Below, piece by piece: positions 1-6,767 of a stretch of 18,699 nucleotides of DNA. The first letter of the stretch is position 1; each line of letters begins with the position of its first letter. Under the pieces are notes generated by a model. That model saw only the letters and a list, made by a program, of their open reading frames with translations. It did not search any database and was not told the DNA's origin. This DNA comes from CAVRZY01 sp963725415. GTDB lineage: Bacteria > Acidobacteriota > Terriglobia > Bryobacterales > Bryobacteraceae. A program made the translations under genes and the position numbers. Location of the stretch: the NCBI GenBank assembly GCA_963725415.1, contig CAVRZY010000310.1:1-18699 (forward strand), written 5' to 3'.

Positions 1-275
1 TTCACATTGTATGGCGGTGAAGTAACCATCAAATGAACACTACAATCAGGGATTTCATCCATTACCTCGCTGGATTTGCAATATATTTTGTCGAGATTAT
101 CTGGTGGAATTGGATTTTCAATAAATTTAACGTGTTCAGGAACTTTTTTATCCCCATATAATTTACTGTTGTAAAATTCTGAAGAATCATGATTTATCCT
201 GCCCGGAGTTCCAAAGGAACTCGTTTTAGTACCATTACGCTTGTATTTTTTGAAAGTTTCGCTTTGATTACTCAT
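1..275 (-). CDS. DNA methyltransferase of a type II R-M system, N-terminal part (runs off window)
   Basis: The translation from the ATG at 275 gives 91 residues before the window edge. It ends in HLMVTSPPYNV, where SPPY at residues 86-89 is the catalytic motif IV of amino-methyltransferases. Having this motif near the N-terminus, before any SAM-binding FxGxG motif, fits the beta class. SPPY is most usual in N4-cytosine enzymes, but N6-adenine activity is possible. Its role would be to methylate the host's own sites and so protect them from the partner nuclease. The start overlaps the stop of the upstream endonuclease gene in the 8-base string ATGAGTAA (268-275), so translation is probably coupled. 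Base composition is AT-rich, unlike the region from 1281 on. The recognition domain and SAM-binding half lie outside the window, so specificity cannot be told. Confidence 0.85.
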   Translation of the reverse strand, partial: MSNQSETFKKYKRNGTKTSSFGTPGRINHDSSEFYNSKLYGDKKVPEHVKFIENPIPPDNLDKIYCKSSEVMDEIPDCSVHLMVTSPPYNV

Positions 276-1137
276 TGATTAATTTTAAAAAGACCTCTGC
301 TTTCTTCTCATAAGTTTGTTCTTTATTTGCTTTCTCTATGATTTGACCTAATTCTTTTTTACTTTTCATACTCGAAAAGTAATTTCTTTCTTCAGACAAT
401 AGATTTGCAAAAGCATTTTTTAACTCGATGAAACTGTCAAACCTGTAAAAACCTTGCTTGTCAGTTTTTTTGATATTCTCTCCATCATTATCTAACGGTT
501 TGGGATTAACAGACCAAAAGCTTTGTATAATTCCAGCACTTTTTAGATGGTCAACTTTGGAGTAATAGCTATTTGTGATTGGGGTATTCCCCATGATGAT
601 AATCGGTATTTTGGAGGCTTTAGAACTTGAGACTCTTATATTTATGCTCTTGCCAATGGCTTTGAGCATTGAATCAGAGCGTAAAAGGCCGGGATTGCCT
701 TGATGAGTTTTATAGTCGCCGATACAGACTAATGATTTGTTTTTTTGAAGTTCCCAATTCCAAACGACGGACATCTTGACTTCTATTATTGCAAGAATGT
801 CTTCTGGATTTTGATTAAGATTGTTGTTTTTGGAAATAACTACATCGGCAGGAGACATGTTTGACAGGGCAATTTCGTTGCAAATAGCCCCTTGAACTGC
901 AAATAATCCTTTATCTCTTACAATCTCTTGAATTAAGTCAGTAGTCCATTTTTCAGTAAAATTTCCGATGAGTGCATTTCTGCTTTGAAGAGTGCTTTTT
1001 TTGCCGTCATAACCTTTAGGCCAATACGCCAAATATTGACCTGACTCGGTGACATAAAATAACTGCTCTGGTGTTGCAAACTGAGTTGATTCATTGAAGA
1101 ACCTTTGTTCGACTTCTTTATTCCAAAGTTTTTCCAT
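268..1137 (-). CDS. Probable type II restriction endonuclease (PD-(D/E)XK fold)
   Basis: This 289-residue protein lies directly upstream of, and overlaps, the methyltransferase gene. It contains P96-A97-D98 followed 20 residues later by E119-V-K121 in a hydrophobic strand (ILAIIEVKM). This is the spacing and form of the PD-(D/E)XK nuclease active site, in which the acidic residues bind Mg2+ and the lysine helps cleave the DNA backbone. Pairing with a methyltransferase is the second line of evidence for a restriction role. I do not recognise the specific family or its recognition site. The start is the ATG at 1137; an A-rich AAAAGG lies about 12 bases upstream, which is a weak ribosome site. 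The gene is AT-rich with Lys/Asn/Ile-rich coding, in sharp contrast to the pilus genes beyond 1280. It could instead be a non-restriction nuclease, but the 8-base overlap with a methyltransferase makes that unlikely. Confidence 0.72.
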   Translation of the reverse strand: MEKLWNKEVEQRFFNESTQFATPEQLFYVTESGQYLAYWPKGYDGKKSTLQSRNALIGNFTEKWTTDLIQEIVRDKGLFAVQGAICNEIALSNMSPADVVISKNNNLNQNPEDILAIIEVKMSVVWNWELQKNKSLVCIGDYKTHQGNPGLLRSDSMLKAIGKSINIRVSSSKASKIPIIIMGNTPITNSYYSKVDHLKSAGIIQSFWSVNPKPLDNDGENIKKTDKQGFYRFDSFIELKNAFANLLSEERNYFSSMKSKKELGQIIEKANKEQTYEKKAEVFLKLINE

Positions 1138-1280
1138 TTGGCTATTTTACCTTTTTTCAATTAGGTAATGGAAGGGTGTAATTTTCTTAATAATATCGGT
1201 ATTGCGGTATGATTTTATTTTATGTGTAACGATGAAGATAACCCGCCGGGTAATTACTAACGCAAACTCAAACCAGGCTT
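1138..1280. other. Intergenic stretch ending in a composition break
   Basis: No gene is visible here. The AT-rich DNA upstream of the endonuclease gene continues to about 1270, and GC-rich pilus coding sequence begins at about 1281. A short imperfect palindrome (AACCCGCCGGGT region, about 1242-1255) is the only local structure seen. The stop codon that ends the truncated cpaE frame (TTA on the plus strand, 1279-1281) sits on the break, so it is probably not the gene's natural stop. Confidence 0.6.
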
Positions 1281-1779
1281 ACTGCGCCAGCACAGCGGCG
1301 AAGTTTACCGCCAGGGTAGTGGTGCCCAGGCCTCCCTTGGTGCCCAGGAAGGTGTAGATCCTGCCCAGCTTGCTGCTGCCGGAGCCGCTGCGCCGCGGAG
1401 TCCGCTCCAGCCGCGTCATGGCCTCCCGAAAATCCATCCGCTTGAACGGCTGGATCAGAAAATCGCTGGCGCCGGCGCGCAGCGTGGCGATCACGGTCTC
1501 CCCGTCGGCGTGGTAGTTGGAGGCGATCACGTACAGGTCGGGGGCCGCCTGTTTGGTCTTCTCCAGCGCCTTCAGGGCGGTCTCGCTGTCGCCCGCCAGG
1601 TCCAGCAGCAGCGCCGCCTCCGGGTGTCGTTCCAGATCTTGAAGAACGCGAATGTACAGGTTGGGCGTGACTTCGGGGTATTCCGAGAGAACCTTGGCGT
1701 TGGCGATGTTCAGCAGGTTCTCTCTGACCATCTCCCGAAAGTGCTCATCGCTGGAAGCCACCAATAAGGCAATCGGCAT
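1279..1779 (-). pseudogene. cpaE: CpaE/TadZ pilus localisation ATPase, truncated at the break
   Basis: CpaE (TadZ) is a MinD/ParA-like ATPase that positions the Tad pilus machine. Here the first 166 residues are present. Residues 1-120 form a receiver-like domain (MPIALLVASSDEHF through ATLRAGASDFLIQPF). A linker leads to GRIYTFLGTKGGLGTTTLAVNF, whose deviant Walker A motif KGGLGTTT starts at K148. The frame stops 12 residues after this motif, although family members are usually near 400 residues, so the switch regions and most of the ATPase domain are missing. The other two minus-strand frames past 1279 show no ATPase sequence, which argues against a simple frameshift. The ATG at 1779 is preceded by a good ribosome site (GGAGAG, about 5 bases away) and follows the tadE stop by 8 bases. 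cpaF, tadB and tadC would normally come next but are absent. Confidence 0.85.
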
Positions 1780-1787
1780 AAACTCTC

Positions 1788-2288
1788 CTAAGGCAAACAG
1801 GTTCCCTGCTCCGCATCGCAGCCCGCACTCTCGATGGGCAGAGTGGTGCGAAAGTCGGGCAGCGAAACTCCCGGCAATCCCAAAAAACTCAAGAACCTCC
1901 GAAAGGTGTAATTGGTGACCTGCACCGTCACCACGTCCGGAATGCACAGGGTGCTGCATTCCCCCTGGTCGCAGGCGAACTCTTCCAGCGTGCCGGTGTC
2001 GGCGTTGCGCGAGAAATACTGGACCAGGATCTCGGCCGGCCCATCCCGGAACTGATCCATGTCAATGGTGCCTGGTATGTGTGACCGCATATAACTGAGC
2101 ACATTGTCTGCGGAAGCCTGCCAGCAGTGGGTGGCCGCGTAGCGTGCCCCCTCCCGGGTGAACTCCACCACGCTGTGCCACACCCACAGCAGCTCGGCGG
2201 TGAAAATCAGGGCCATCATGAGCGGCATGATCACCCCCACATAGATCAGTGCCCACTCGACGACGGTTTGGCCGGACTGATCGCGCAT
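1788..2288 (-). CDS. TadE-family pseudopilin / minor pilin
   Basis: This 166-residue protein starts MRDQSGQTVVEWALIYVGVIMPLMM, a short charged head, then a GQxxVEWALI segment leading into one membrane helix (about residues 6-35). That is the prepilin-like N-terminus of TadE proteins, which are processed by a prepilin peptidase and support pilus assembly at the inner membrane. The rest is periplasmic, with several cysteines (for example CDQGECSTLC) that may form disulphides. The ATG at 2288 was chosen because it places the family motif at the N-terminus. No clear ribosome site precedes it: the upstream bases belong to the palindromic element 2288-2385. An upstream ATG at 2402 in the same frame would add 38 residues encoded by that repeat and looks unlikely. 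cpaE follows 8 bases downstream. Confidence 0.82.
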   Translation of the reverse strand: MRDQSGQTVVEWALIYVGVIMPLMMALIFTAELLWVWHSVVEFTREGARYAATHCWQASADNVLSYMRSHIPGTIDMDQFRDGPAEILVQYFSRNADTGTLEEFACDQGECSTLCIPDVVTVQVTNYTFRRFLSFLGLPGVSLPDFRTTLPIESAGCDAEQGTCLP

Positions 2289-2385
2289 GTGGCGCAGACA
2301 CTTATGTCTGCAGCGTCGAGACTGGTCTTGACGCCCTGGAGCCGGCACGAGTGCCGGCTCGGCAGGCTTGAGAGCCTGCGCCACA
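2288..2385. repeat. Cloverleaf-like element of four hairpins within an outer stem
   Basis: An outer stem pairs TGTGGCGCAGAC (2288-2299) with GCCTGCGCCACA (2374-2385), with one mismatch. Inside it are four consecutive hairpins: CAGACA/TGTCTG (2295-2310); CGTCGAGAC/GTCTTGACG (2314-2333, one mismatch); GAGCCGGCAC/GTGCCGGCTC (2339-2360, perfect, 2-base loop); and GCAGGCT/AGCCTGC (2362-2379, perfect). The first and last hairpins share bases with the outer stem, so the alternatives compete. The element fills nearly all of the gap between two tadE-like genes and touches the start codon of the downstream one. Multi-hairpin elements of this general kind are, from memory, common in Acidobacteria genomes; they could be non-autonomous mobile elements. 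No transposase is present nearby. Confidence 0.85.
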
Positions 2386-2406
2386 ACGGCTCGTACCCTC
2401 GGCATC

Positions 2407-2910
2407 CTACGTGCCTCCATACGGCAGCCGCACCTGGGGCCGCAACGGAATGGGATCCAGGACCAGCCGCGGAATGCGGAGCTGCACCGGGTAGCCTCCC
2501 ACCAGCGACACCACAATCGAGTCCGGCGCCAGCCCGCCCGCGTTCACATCGCAGCCGCTGGCCGAGCAATCGCAGGCGTCCAGTTGGTGCGTCTCCGCGT
2601 TATACCGCTCGATCCGGATCTGAATCTGATCGGCGGTCAAATTCGGCAAGAAGGGGTCGCCGGAACCATCCTCGGTCCCGGTCAGCGCATAGTTCTTAGC
2701 GGCCAGAATGGTCGCATCCGAGTCATCGCAGAAGTTCACCCCTTGCTGGGTACCCAGATAACGCGCCAGGTTGTACAGGATTTTCTGCAAAGTGAAGTAG
2801 GTGTAAGCGACCCTTCCCAGTTCCACGGCGCCCATCAACAACAGCACCAGCACGGGCACAAACAACACCGCCTCCAGGATCGTGCCGCCGCGCTGCCGCC
2901 TGGCCCTCAT
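2407..2910 (-). CDS. TadE-like pilus assembly protein
   Basis: This 167-residue protein begins MRARRQRGGTILEAVLFVPVLVLLLMGAVELGRVAYTYF: a basic head, a GGTxLEAVLF prepilin-like segment with the key glutamate, and one membrane helix (about residues 10-32). This matches TadE/TadF-type minor pilins. The body contains a Cys-rich stretch (DACDCSASGCD) probably exposed in the periplasm. The ATG at 2910 overlaps the stop of the upstream TadG-like gene as ATGA (2907-2910), so the two are probably translationally coupled. The family has low sequence conservation and E versus F subtypes cannot be told apart here. Confidence 0.8.
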   Translation of the reverse strand: MRARRQRGGTILEAVLFVPVLVLLLMGAVELGRVAYTYFTLQKILYNLARYLGTQQGVNFCDDSDATILAAKNYALTGTEDGSGDPFLPNLTADQIQIRIERYNAETHQLDACDCSASGCDVNAGGLAPDSIVVSLVGGYPVQLRIPRLVLDPIPLRPQVRLPYGGT

Positions 2911-4250
2911 TGGTGCAACACCACCTTTCCTGGGCCTACGGCCAACTGGCAGCCGTCAAAGCGGCCTTGCTTGATGGGCGCCACGCTTCCGATATACAAG
3001 ACCGAGAAGCGCCCGTTGAGGTCGCTGGGATTGACGGTGGTGGTATTGGGGTTCGGCTCCAGCAGGAACTGCCGGAAAGCTTGAACCACCATGCCCCCTC
3101 CGGAGGAAAGCGCATCCACCACCGCCACGGTGATGAGCCGCCGGCTGTTGCCGGTGTAAGCGGTATATTCGTCCAGGTCCGAGAGATCGGTGTCCGGAAG
3201 ATAGGCCTGAAACGAATCCACCTCCGCGATGTTGGTGCAGGCATCCGGCACAGCCGATTCGAAGCGCGACGCGAGCCCGCATAGCAGCGAGGTCACCACC
3301 GAAGGCTGGCTCTGATTGCAGGCCACGGGGGCCGCGCTCTCCCAGATCGCCTCTCCATCCTCGGAATTCACTTTCACGCAGGAAAGCGCCGCGCTGGTCG
3401 AGGGCGGCAACCCCTGGGCGCCGATCCGATACAACTGCGTGTTCTCGTCCGGAAACACCGTGGCCTCCGAGTTGTAGCGGTTCAGGATCAGGTAGGGTAT
3501 CACCGGCCCGGCAATCTGGGTTGGCGCGGGCTGCCCGGTGCAGTAGAAGGCGAAGGTGTACTTGGTGTTCACCGTGTAGCCGAAATCGGTGGTGTCTTCC
3601 GAGTTGATGGGTGCGATGGCCAGCGGCTCGATGCCGCAAGCGGTGCACAGCGGGGCGCTGATCCCCGCCACGGCCTGGGCTTGCACCGGCGTCTTTCGCT
3701 CGCTCCCCAGCGAGAGAAAGCTCCAGAACAGCAACGGCGCATCGGCGGTGACGGTCACCTTGGCGTATTTGGCTGTGGTCCCACCCGCGGTTCCGCCGCT
3801 GTCGCCTTCCTCCCCCGTCCCCAGGGCGTCCGCCGCCTTCTCGTAGTAACTGGGCGTCGGGATCTCGCTGGACAGCAGGCCCGTGGTCTGCCCGATCGAC
3901 AGGCCGCCGAAGTTGTACTTGTTCCCGTAACCCGAGTCCGAATTCAAGGAGGCCAGCGCCAGCGCCGTGGCGTTGTCCAGGGCGGCTTCGGTGCCGATCA
4001 GTTCCTCGGCGGCCGCCAGCGCCATGGCGTTGGCCGCGGTCTTTAGTTCCGCTCGAATCAAGTACAGCCGCCCCAGATCCACCGCGAACCCCAGCAGCCC
4101 GAAGATCACCGGCACCAGGATCACCAGTATCTCGATGGAGACGGTCCCGCCATGCTTGACCGCAGAGACGGGGAGACGCGCAGACAGACGACTCCTATGC
4201 CTCTGCGGTGAAATCCTACTTGGGTTCCTGGTAACCACGTGGTCCCACAA
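2907..4250 (-). CDS. TadG-like Flp pilus assembly protein
   Basis: Up to 447 residues. The core begins GGTVSIEILVILVPVIFGLLGFAVDLGRLYLIRAELKTAANAMALAAAEEL, a TadG/TadE-like N-terminus in which a single helix is followed by the DxGRxYxxxxELKxAADAxALA pattern. The long remainder is periplasmic, with several cysteines. TadG proteins support pilus biogenesis and surface anchoring. The start is uncertain. The frame opens with TTG at 4250, which overlaps the end of cpaC, and GTG at 4238 is another choice; no ATG or strong ribosome site is visible before the conserved helix. About 17 N-terminal codons are encoded by an inverted repeat (4159-4209), so the natural start may have been disturbed by repeat insertion. 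Confidence 0.75.
   Translation of the reverse strand: MWDHVVTRNPSRISPQRHRSRLSARLPVSAVKHGGTVSIEILVILVPVIFGLLGFAVDLGRLYLIRAELKTAANAMALAAAEELIGTEAALDNATALALASLNSDSGYGNKYNFGGLSIGQTTGLLSSEIPTPSYYEKAADALGTGEEGDSGGTAGGTTAKYAKVTVTADAPLLFWSFLSLGSERKTPVQAQAVAGISAPLCTACGIEPLAIAPINSEDTTDFGYTVNTKYTFAFYCTGQPAPTQIAGPVIPYLILNRYNSEATVFPDENTQLYRIGAQGLPPSTSAALSCVKVNSEDGEAIWESAAPVACNQSQPSVVTSLLCGLASRFESAVPDACTNIAEVDSFQAYLPDTDLSDLDEYTAYTGNSRRLITVAVVDALSSGGGMVVQAFRQFLLEPNPNTTTVNPSDLNGRFSVLYIGSVAPIKQGRFDGCQLAVGPGKVVLHQ
4159..4209. repeat. ACCGCAGAG...CTCTGCGGT inverted repeat
   Basis: Perfect 9-base arms ACCGCAGAG (4159-4167) and CTCTGCGGT (4201-4209) flank 33 bases rich in CAGA/GACG motifs. The element lies at the cpaC-tadG junction and is read through by the N-terminus of the TadG-like frame (SPQRHRSRLSARLPVSAVK). 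This style of CAGAG-rich repeat is, from memory, widespread in large soil genomes; its function is unknown. Confidence 0.65.
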
Positions 4251-5679
4251 ACTCCGGCTTCTTCGAACTCTTGTCCTTCTGCTTGTCCGGCGGGGCCTTC
4301 TTCTCCGCCAGCGGCGGCAGGAAAGGCTCCACGATCCCCGGCAGCTTGGCCTGCTCTTCCGGACTCAGCGGCCGCACAAACCGGGGCGTGATCACCACCA
4401 GCAGCTCATCCGCCGTCTTGCGGGTGGATCGGCTTCGGAACAGGTGCCCGATGATTGGGATGTCGCCGAGGCCGGGCAGCCGGTTCAACACCTGCTCGAC
4501 CCGGTTGTCGATCAGCCCGGCGATGGCGAAACTCTCTCCATCCTTCAGCACCACTTCGGTTTCCGCGCTGCGCGTCGTGATGGCCGGGATCAAGAAGCCC
4601 TGGAGCGTCACGGCGTTCGCGAAATCGAGCGAACTCACTTCCGGCCGCACCTTCAGCCGGATCGACCCCGTTTCGGTCAGCGTCGGCGTGAACCCCAGTT
4701 GCACACCGAAGGGCTTGAACTGCACCGTGATCACTGGCGCAATCGCCCCGCCGGTGGGCGTGGTGGTGATGGTCGGAAAAGGAAACTGGCCGCCCGCCAA
4801 GAAGCTGGCTTCCTTGCCTTCCACCGTGATCAGGTTGGGCTCCGCCAGAATCTGCAACAGGTTCCTGCCCTGGAGCGCCCGTATGGTGGCGCCAATGTTC
4901 AAATCCGGGCGGAACACGAACAGGTTCAGAAAATCCGAGATGCTCACCGTGGTGTTGGTGAATCTCTGGTTCTGAAACTCCAATTGGCTGAAGCGCGGTT
5001 GCTGGAACTGCTGGGTGGTCATTGACCCCAGCGTCGTATCGTTCCGGCTGAAGTAGTTGAAGCCCAACTGCGACAGCGCCACGCGATCTATCGTGGCAAA
5101 CTTCACTTGCAGCAGGATCTGCCGCGGATCCGGCGGGGGCGGCGTCTGGATCAGGTTGGTCACCGTCTTGGCGTAGGTCGAGGCCAGCGCGGCCGCCTTC
5201 TTGGATTGCTCGGCATCTTTGGCCGTCCCCGTCAATACCAGCGTCTGCTCGTTGCCGGTAAGCGTGATGGAGGCGCCAGGAATACTCTTCAACTCCCACC
5301 GCAGGCTCTCCAAACTCGTCGTGTCGCTGTCTACCCGGATGTTGTAGCGCAGGGGCGCCGAGCCGCTCTCCCAGATCACCAGCGTAGTGTTGCCCGGGGT
5401 CTTGGCGTTGACCATCACTTCGCGTGGAGAGACCACCACCGCATCGGCGATCTTGGGCTCCGCGATGGCCACCCGCTGCACATCGTTGCGGAACTGTAGC
5501 AGCTCTCCCCGGCCCGCCATCAGCGTCAAATCCCGCGCCGTAGAGGACTGCGCGGGTTGCGTGACCACGCCGCTCACTGGCGCTTGCGGCTCGGAAGGCT
5601 GCACCGGCTGCGTTAGCGTCTGCGCCCCGCAGGCGCACCACATCACTGGGATCAGGAAGGGGAACTGGAGCAGTCTCAT
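4216..5679 (-). CDS. cpaC: CpaC/RcpA outer-membrane secretin of the Tad pilus
   Basis: This 487-residue protein forms the outer-membrane channel through which the Flp pilus exits. It has an N-terminal signal sequence (MRLLQFPFLIPVMWCACGAQ), then a pilus-formation N-domain (LTLMAGRGELLQF...AEPKIADAVVVSPREVMVNAKTPGNTTLVIW), then a BON-like segment (SLRWELKSIPGASITLTGNEQTLVLTGTAKD). The C-terminal secretin domain includes EGKEASFLAGGQFPFP, VQLGFTPTL and the closing LPGLGDIPIIGHLFRS...ELLVVITPRFVRP signature. The tail is Lys/Pro-rich. The ATG at 5679 overlaps the cpaB stop as ATGA, and the in-frame extension upstream of it only shadows cpaB. Length and domain order are normal. Confidence 0.93.
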   Translation of the reverse strand: MRLLQFPFLIPVMWCACGAQTLTQPVQPSEPQAPVSGVVTQPAQSSTARDLTLMAGRGELLQFRNDVQRVAIAEPKIADAVVVSPREVMVNAKTPGNTTLVIWESGSAPLRYNIRVDSDTTSLESLRWELKSIPGASITLTGNEQTLVLTGTAKDAEQSKKAAALASTYAKTVTNLIQTPPPPDPRQILLQVKFATIDRVALSQLGFNYFSRNDTTLGSMTTQQFQQPRFSQLEFQNQRFTNTTVSISDFLNLFVFRPDLNIGATIRALQGRNLLQILAEPNLITVEGKEASFLAGGQFPFPTITTTPTGGAIAPVITVQFKPFGVQLGFTPTLTETGSIRLKVRPEVSSLDFANAVTLQGFLIPAITTRSAETEVVLKDGESFAIAGLIDNRVEQVLNRLPGLGDIPIIGHLFRSRSTRKTADELLVVITPRFVRPLSPEEQAKLPGIVEPFLPPLAEKKAPPDKQKDKSSKKPEFVGPRGYQEPK

Positions 5680-6575
5680 TGAAAGATTTCCTGGACGTGT
5701 TTGTCGCCGCGGAAGACATCCACGACGATCTTGGGTTTGGGCGGAGGTTCCTTCTTCTCTTCTTTCTTCTGCCCGGTCAACTCGCGCCACACGTTCTCAT
5801 CCTTGATATTCGGGGCCTTGCTGCCTCCGGCCAGGGGCGGCAATCCGCGGCGCGCGCGGGCCGAGCGCGCGTAGACCATCGGATCCAGCGCATCGGCGGT
5901 CAGGATGCTGTTATCGGCCGCGGTGGAGCGGTCCAGCGGGTTGCGGAGCGCTAGGCTGATCTTGCCCTGGTTCTTGGCCAGCTCCAGCTTGCGCGCGTCT
6001 TCCGGAGTCACCAGGAGCGTCACCACCGGCACGCGCGGGGCCCTGGGATCGAGAGTCTGTCCGGCTTGCGTGGCCCGCCCCATCGACAGCACCTCGATGT
6101 CTTGCAGGATCGTCGCGGTGCTCGCTTCGGTCATCGACCCCGTGCGCGTGAACAGCACATCCACTCGGGACTTCGGCTGGATCAGGCCGGCCACGCCGCT
6201 GGAATCCGTGACCTGCACCGCGATCGCCCGCCGCCCGGCTTCGATGGTCGCCGGGATGCCCTCGGCGCTGGTCGGACTCGACAGCCGCGTGCCCACCAGC
6301 AACTCGTTGGTGTTCACCGGATACAGCAGCACCCGGTCCAGCGCGTCCTTCTCCTGGAACACCACCGCCCGCGGCGTGTCCTTCTGCGGCACGCTGACGG
6401 CCTTGACGTCCGTCTTCCGCAGCCGTGTCCCGGTCGGCATGTCCCGCGCCGCGGCGATGACCTTCACGTATCTCTCAGTCTGGGGCTCCTTGATCCTGGC
6501 CCACAGAAACCAGGTCAGCGCCATTGCCGACAGCCAGGCAATGCCGAAGATCATGAGCGCTCTTTGACGGTCCAT
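5676..6575 (-). CDS. cpaB: CpaB/RcpC Tad pilus periplasmic assembly protein (SAF domain)
   Basis: This 299-residue protein has an inner-membrane anchor (about residues 6-25, ALMIFGIAWLSAMALTWFLWA), then a SAF-type domain (YVKVIAAARDMPTGTRLRKTDVKAVSVP) and the RcpC-like region with DSSGVAGLIQPKSRVDVLFT. This is the usual CpaB layout. The protein sits in the periplasm with the secretin. The tail is rich in Lys, Glu and Pro (GQKKEEKKEPPPKPK). The gene couples to cpaC by ATGA. On its upstream side, a nested palindrome (6600-6757) separates it from the membrane-protein gene, so the operon may have an RNA structure or a break here. Confidence 0.92.
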   Translation of the reverse strand: MDRQRALMIFGIAWLSAMALTWFLWARIKEPQTERYVKVIAAARDMPTGTRLRKTDVKAVSVPQKDTPRAVVFQEKDALDRVLLYPVNTNELLVGTRLSSPTSAEGIPATIEAGRRAIAVQVTDSSGVAGLIQPKSRVDVLFTRTGSMTEASTATILQDIEVLSMGRATQAGQTLDPRAPRVPVVTLLVTPEDARKLELAKNQGKISLALRNPLDRSTAADNSILTADALDPMVYARSARARRGLPPLAGGSKAPNIKDENVWRELTGQKKEEKKEPPPKPKIVVDVFRGDKHVQEIFQ

Positions 6576-6599
6576 TAGAACCCCTCAACAGCCCATTCT

Positions 6600-6757
6600 T
6601 TGTTAAACACCATCTGCGATTCAGCCAGTGGGCATGGAAGGCAGCAAAAACCGGGTACAGACAGCCATTTGCTAGGGCAGCAAATGGTGTCAGTCCCCGG
6701 TTTTTGCCCGTTGTCGTATCGTTGTCTGAATCGCAGAAGCACCATATAAGTTAACAA
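6600..6757. repeat. Nested 158-bp palindrome with a REP-like core
   Basis: Four inverted pairs are nested around one centre. They are TTGTTAA/TTAACAA (6600-6606 and 6751-6757), TCTGCGATTCAG/CTGAATCGCAGA (6613-6624 and 6726-6737, perfect), GCAAAAACCGGGTACAGACA with TGTCAGTCCCCGGTTTTTGC (6644-6663 and 6688-6707, two mismatches), and CCATTTGCT/AGCAAATGG (6665-6673 and 6679-6687, perfect, 5-base loop AGGGC). It occupies almost the whole gap between cpaB and the upstream membrane-protein gene. An open frame of 60 codons inside it has no protein-like features. It may be a miniature mobile element carrying a REP-like hairpin, or one REP insertion inside another. Confidence 0.85.
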
Positions 6758-6767
6758 GTTCCGAATC

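Noticed and set aside
1279..1281. Genuine short CpaE form ending at this stop
   Set aside because: A receiver domain plus a bare Walker A motif would not be functional, and the stop lies on the composition break.
3967..5025. Long plus-strand open frame of 352 codons
   Set aside because: Antisense to the secretin and TadG-like genes; Arg/His-rich composition typical of a GC-rich shadow frame.
6575..6757. 60-residue minus-strand open frame between cpaB and the membrane-protein gene
   Set aside because: It lies wholly within the nested palindrome, is not protein-like, and overlaps the cpaB start.
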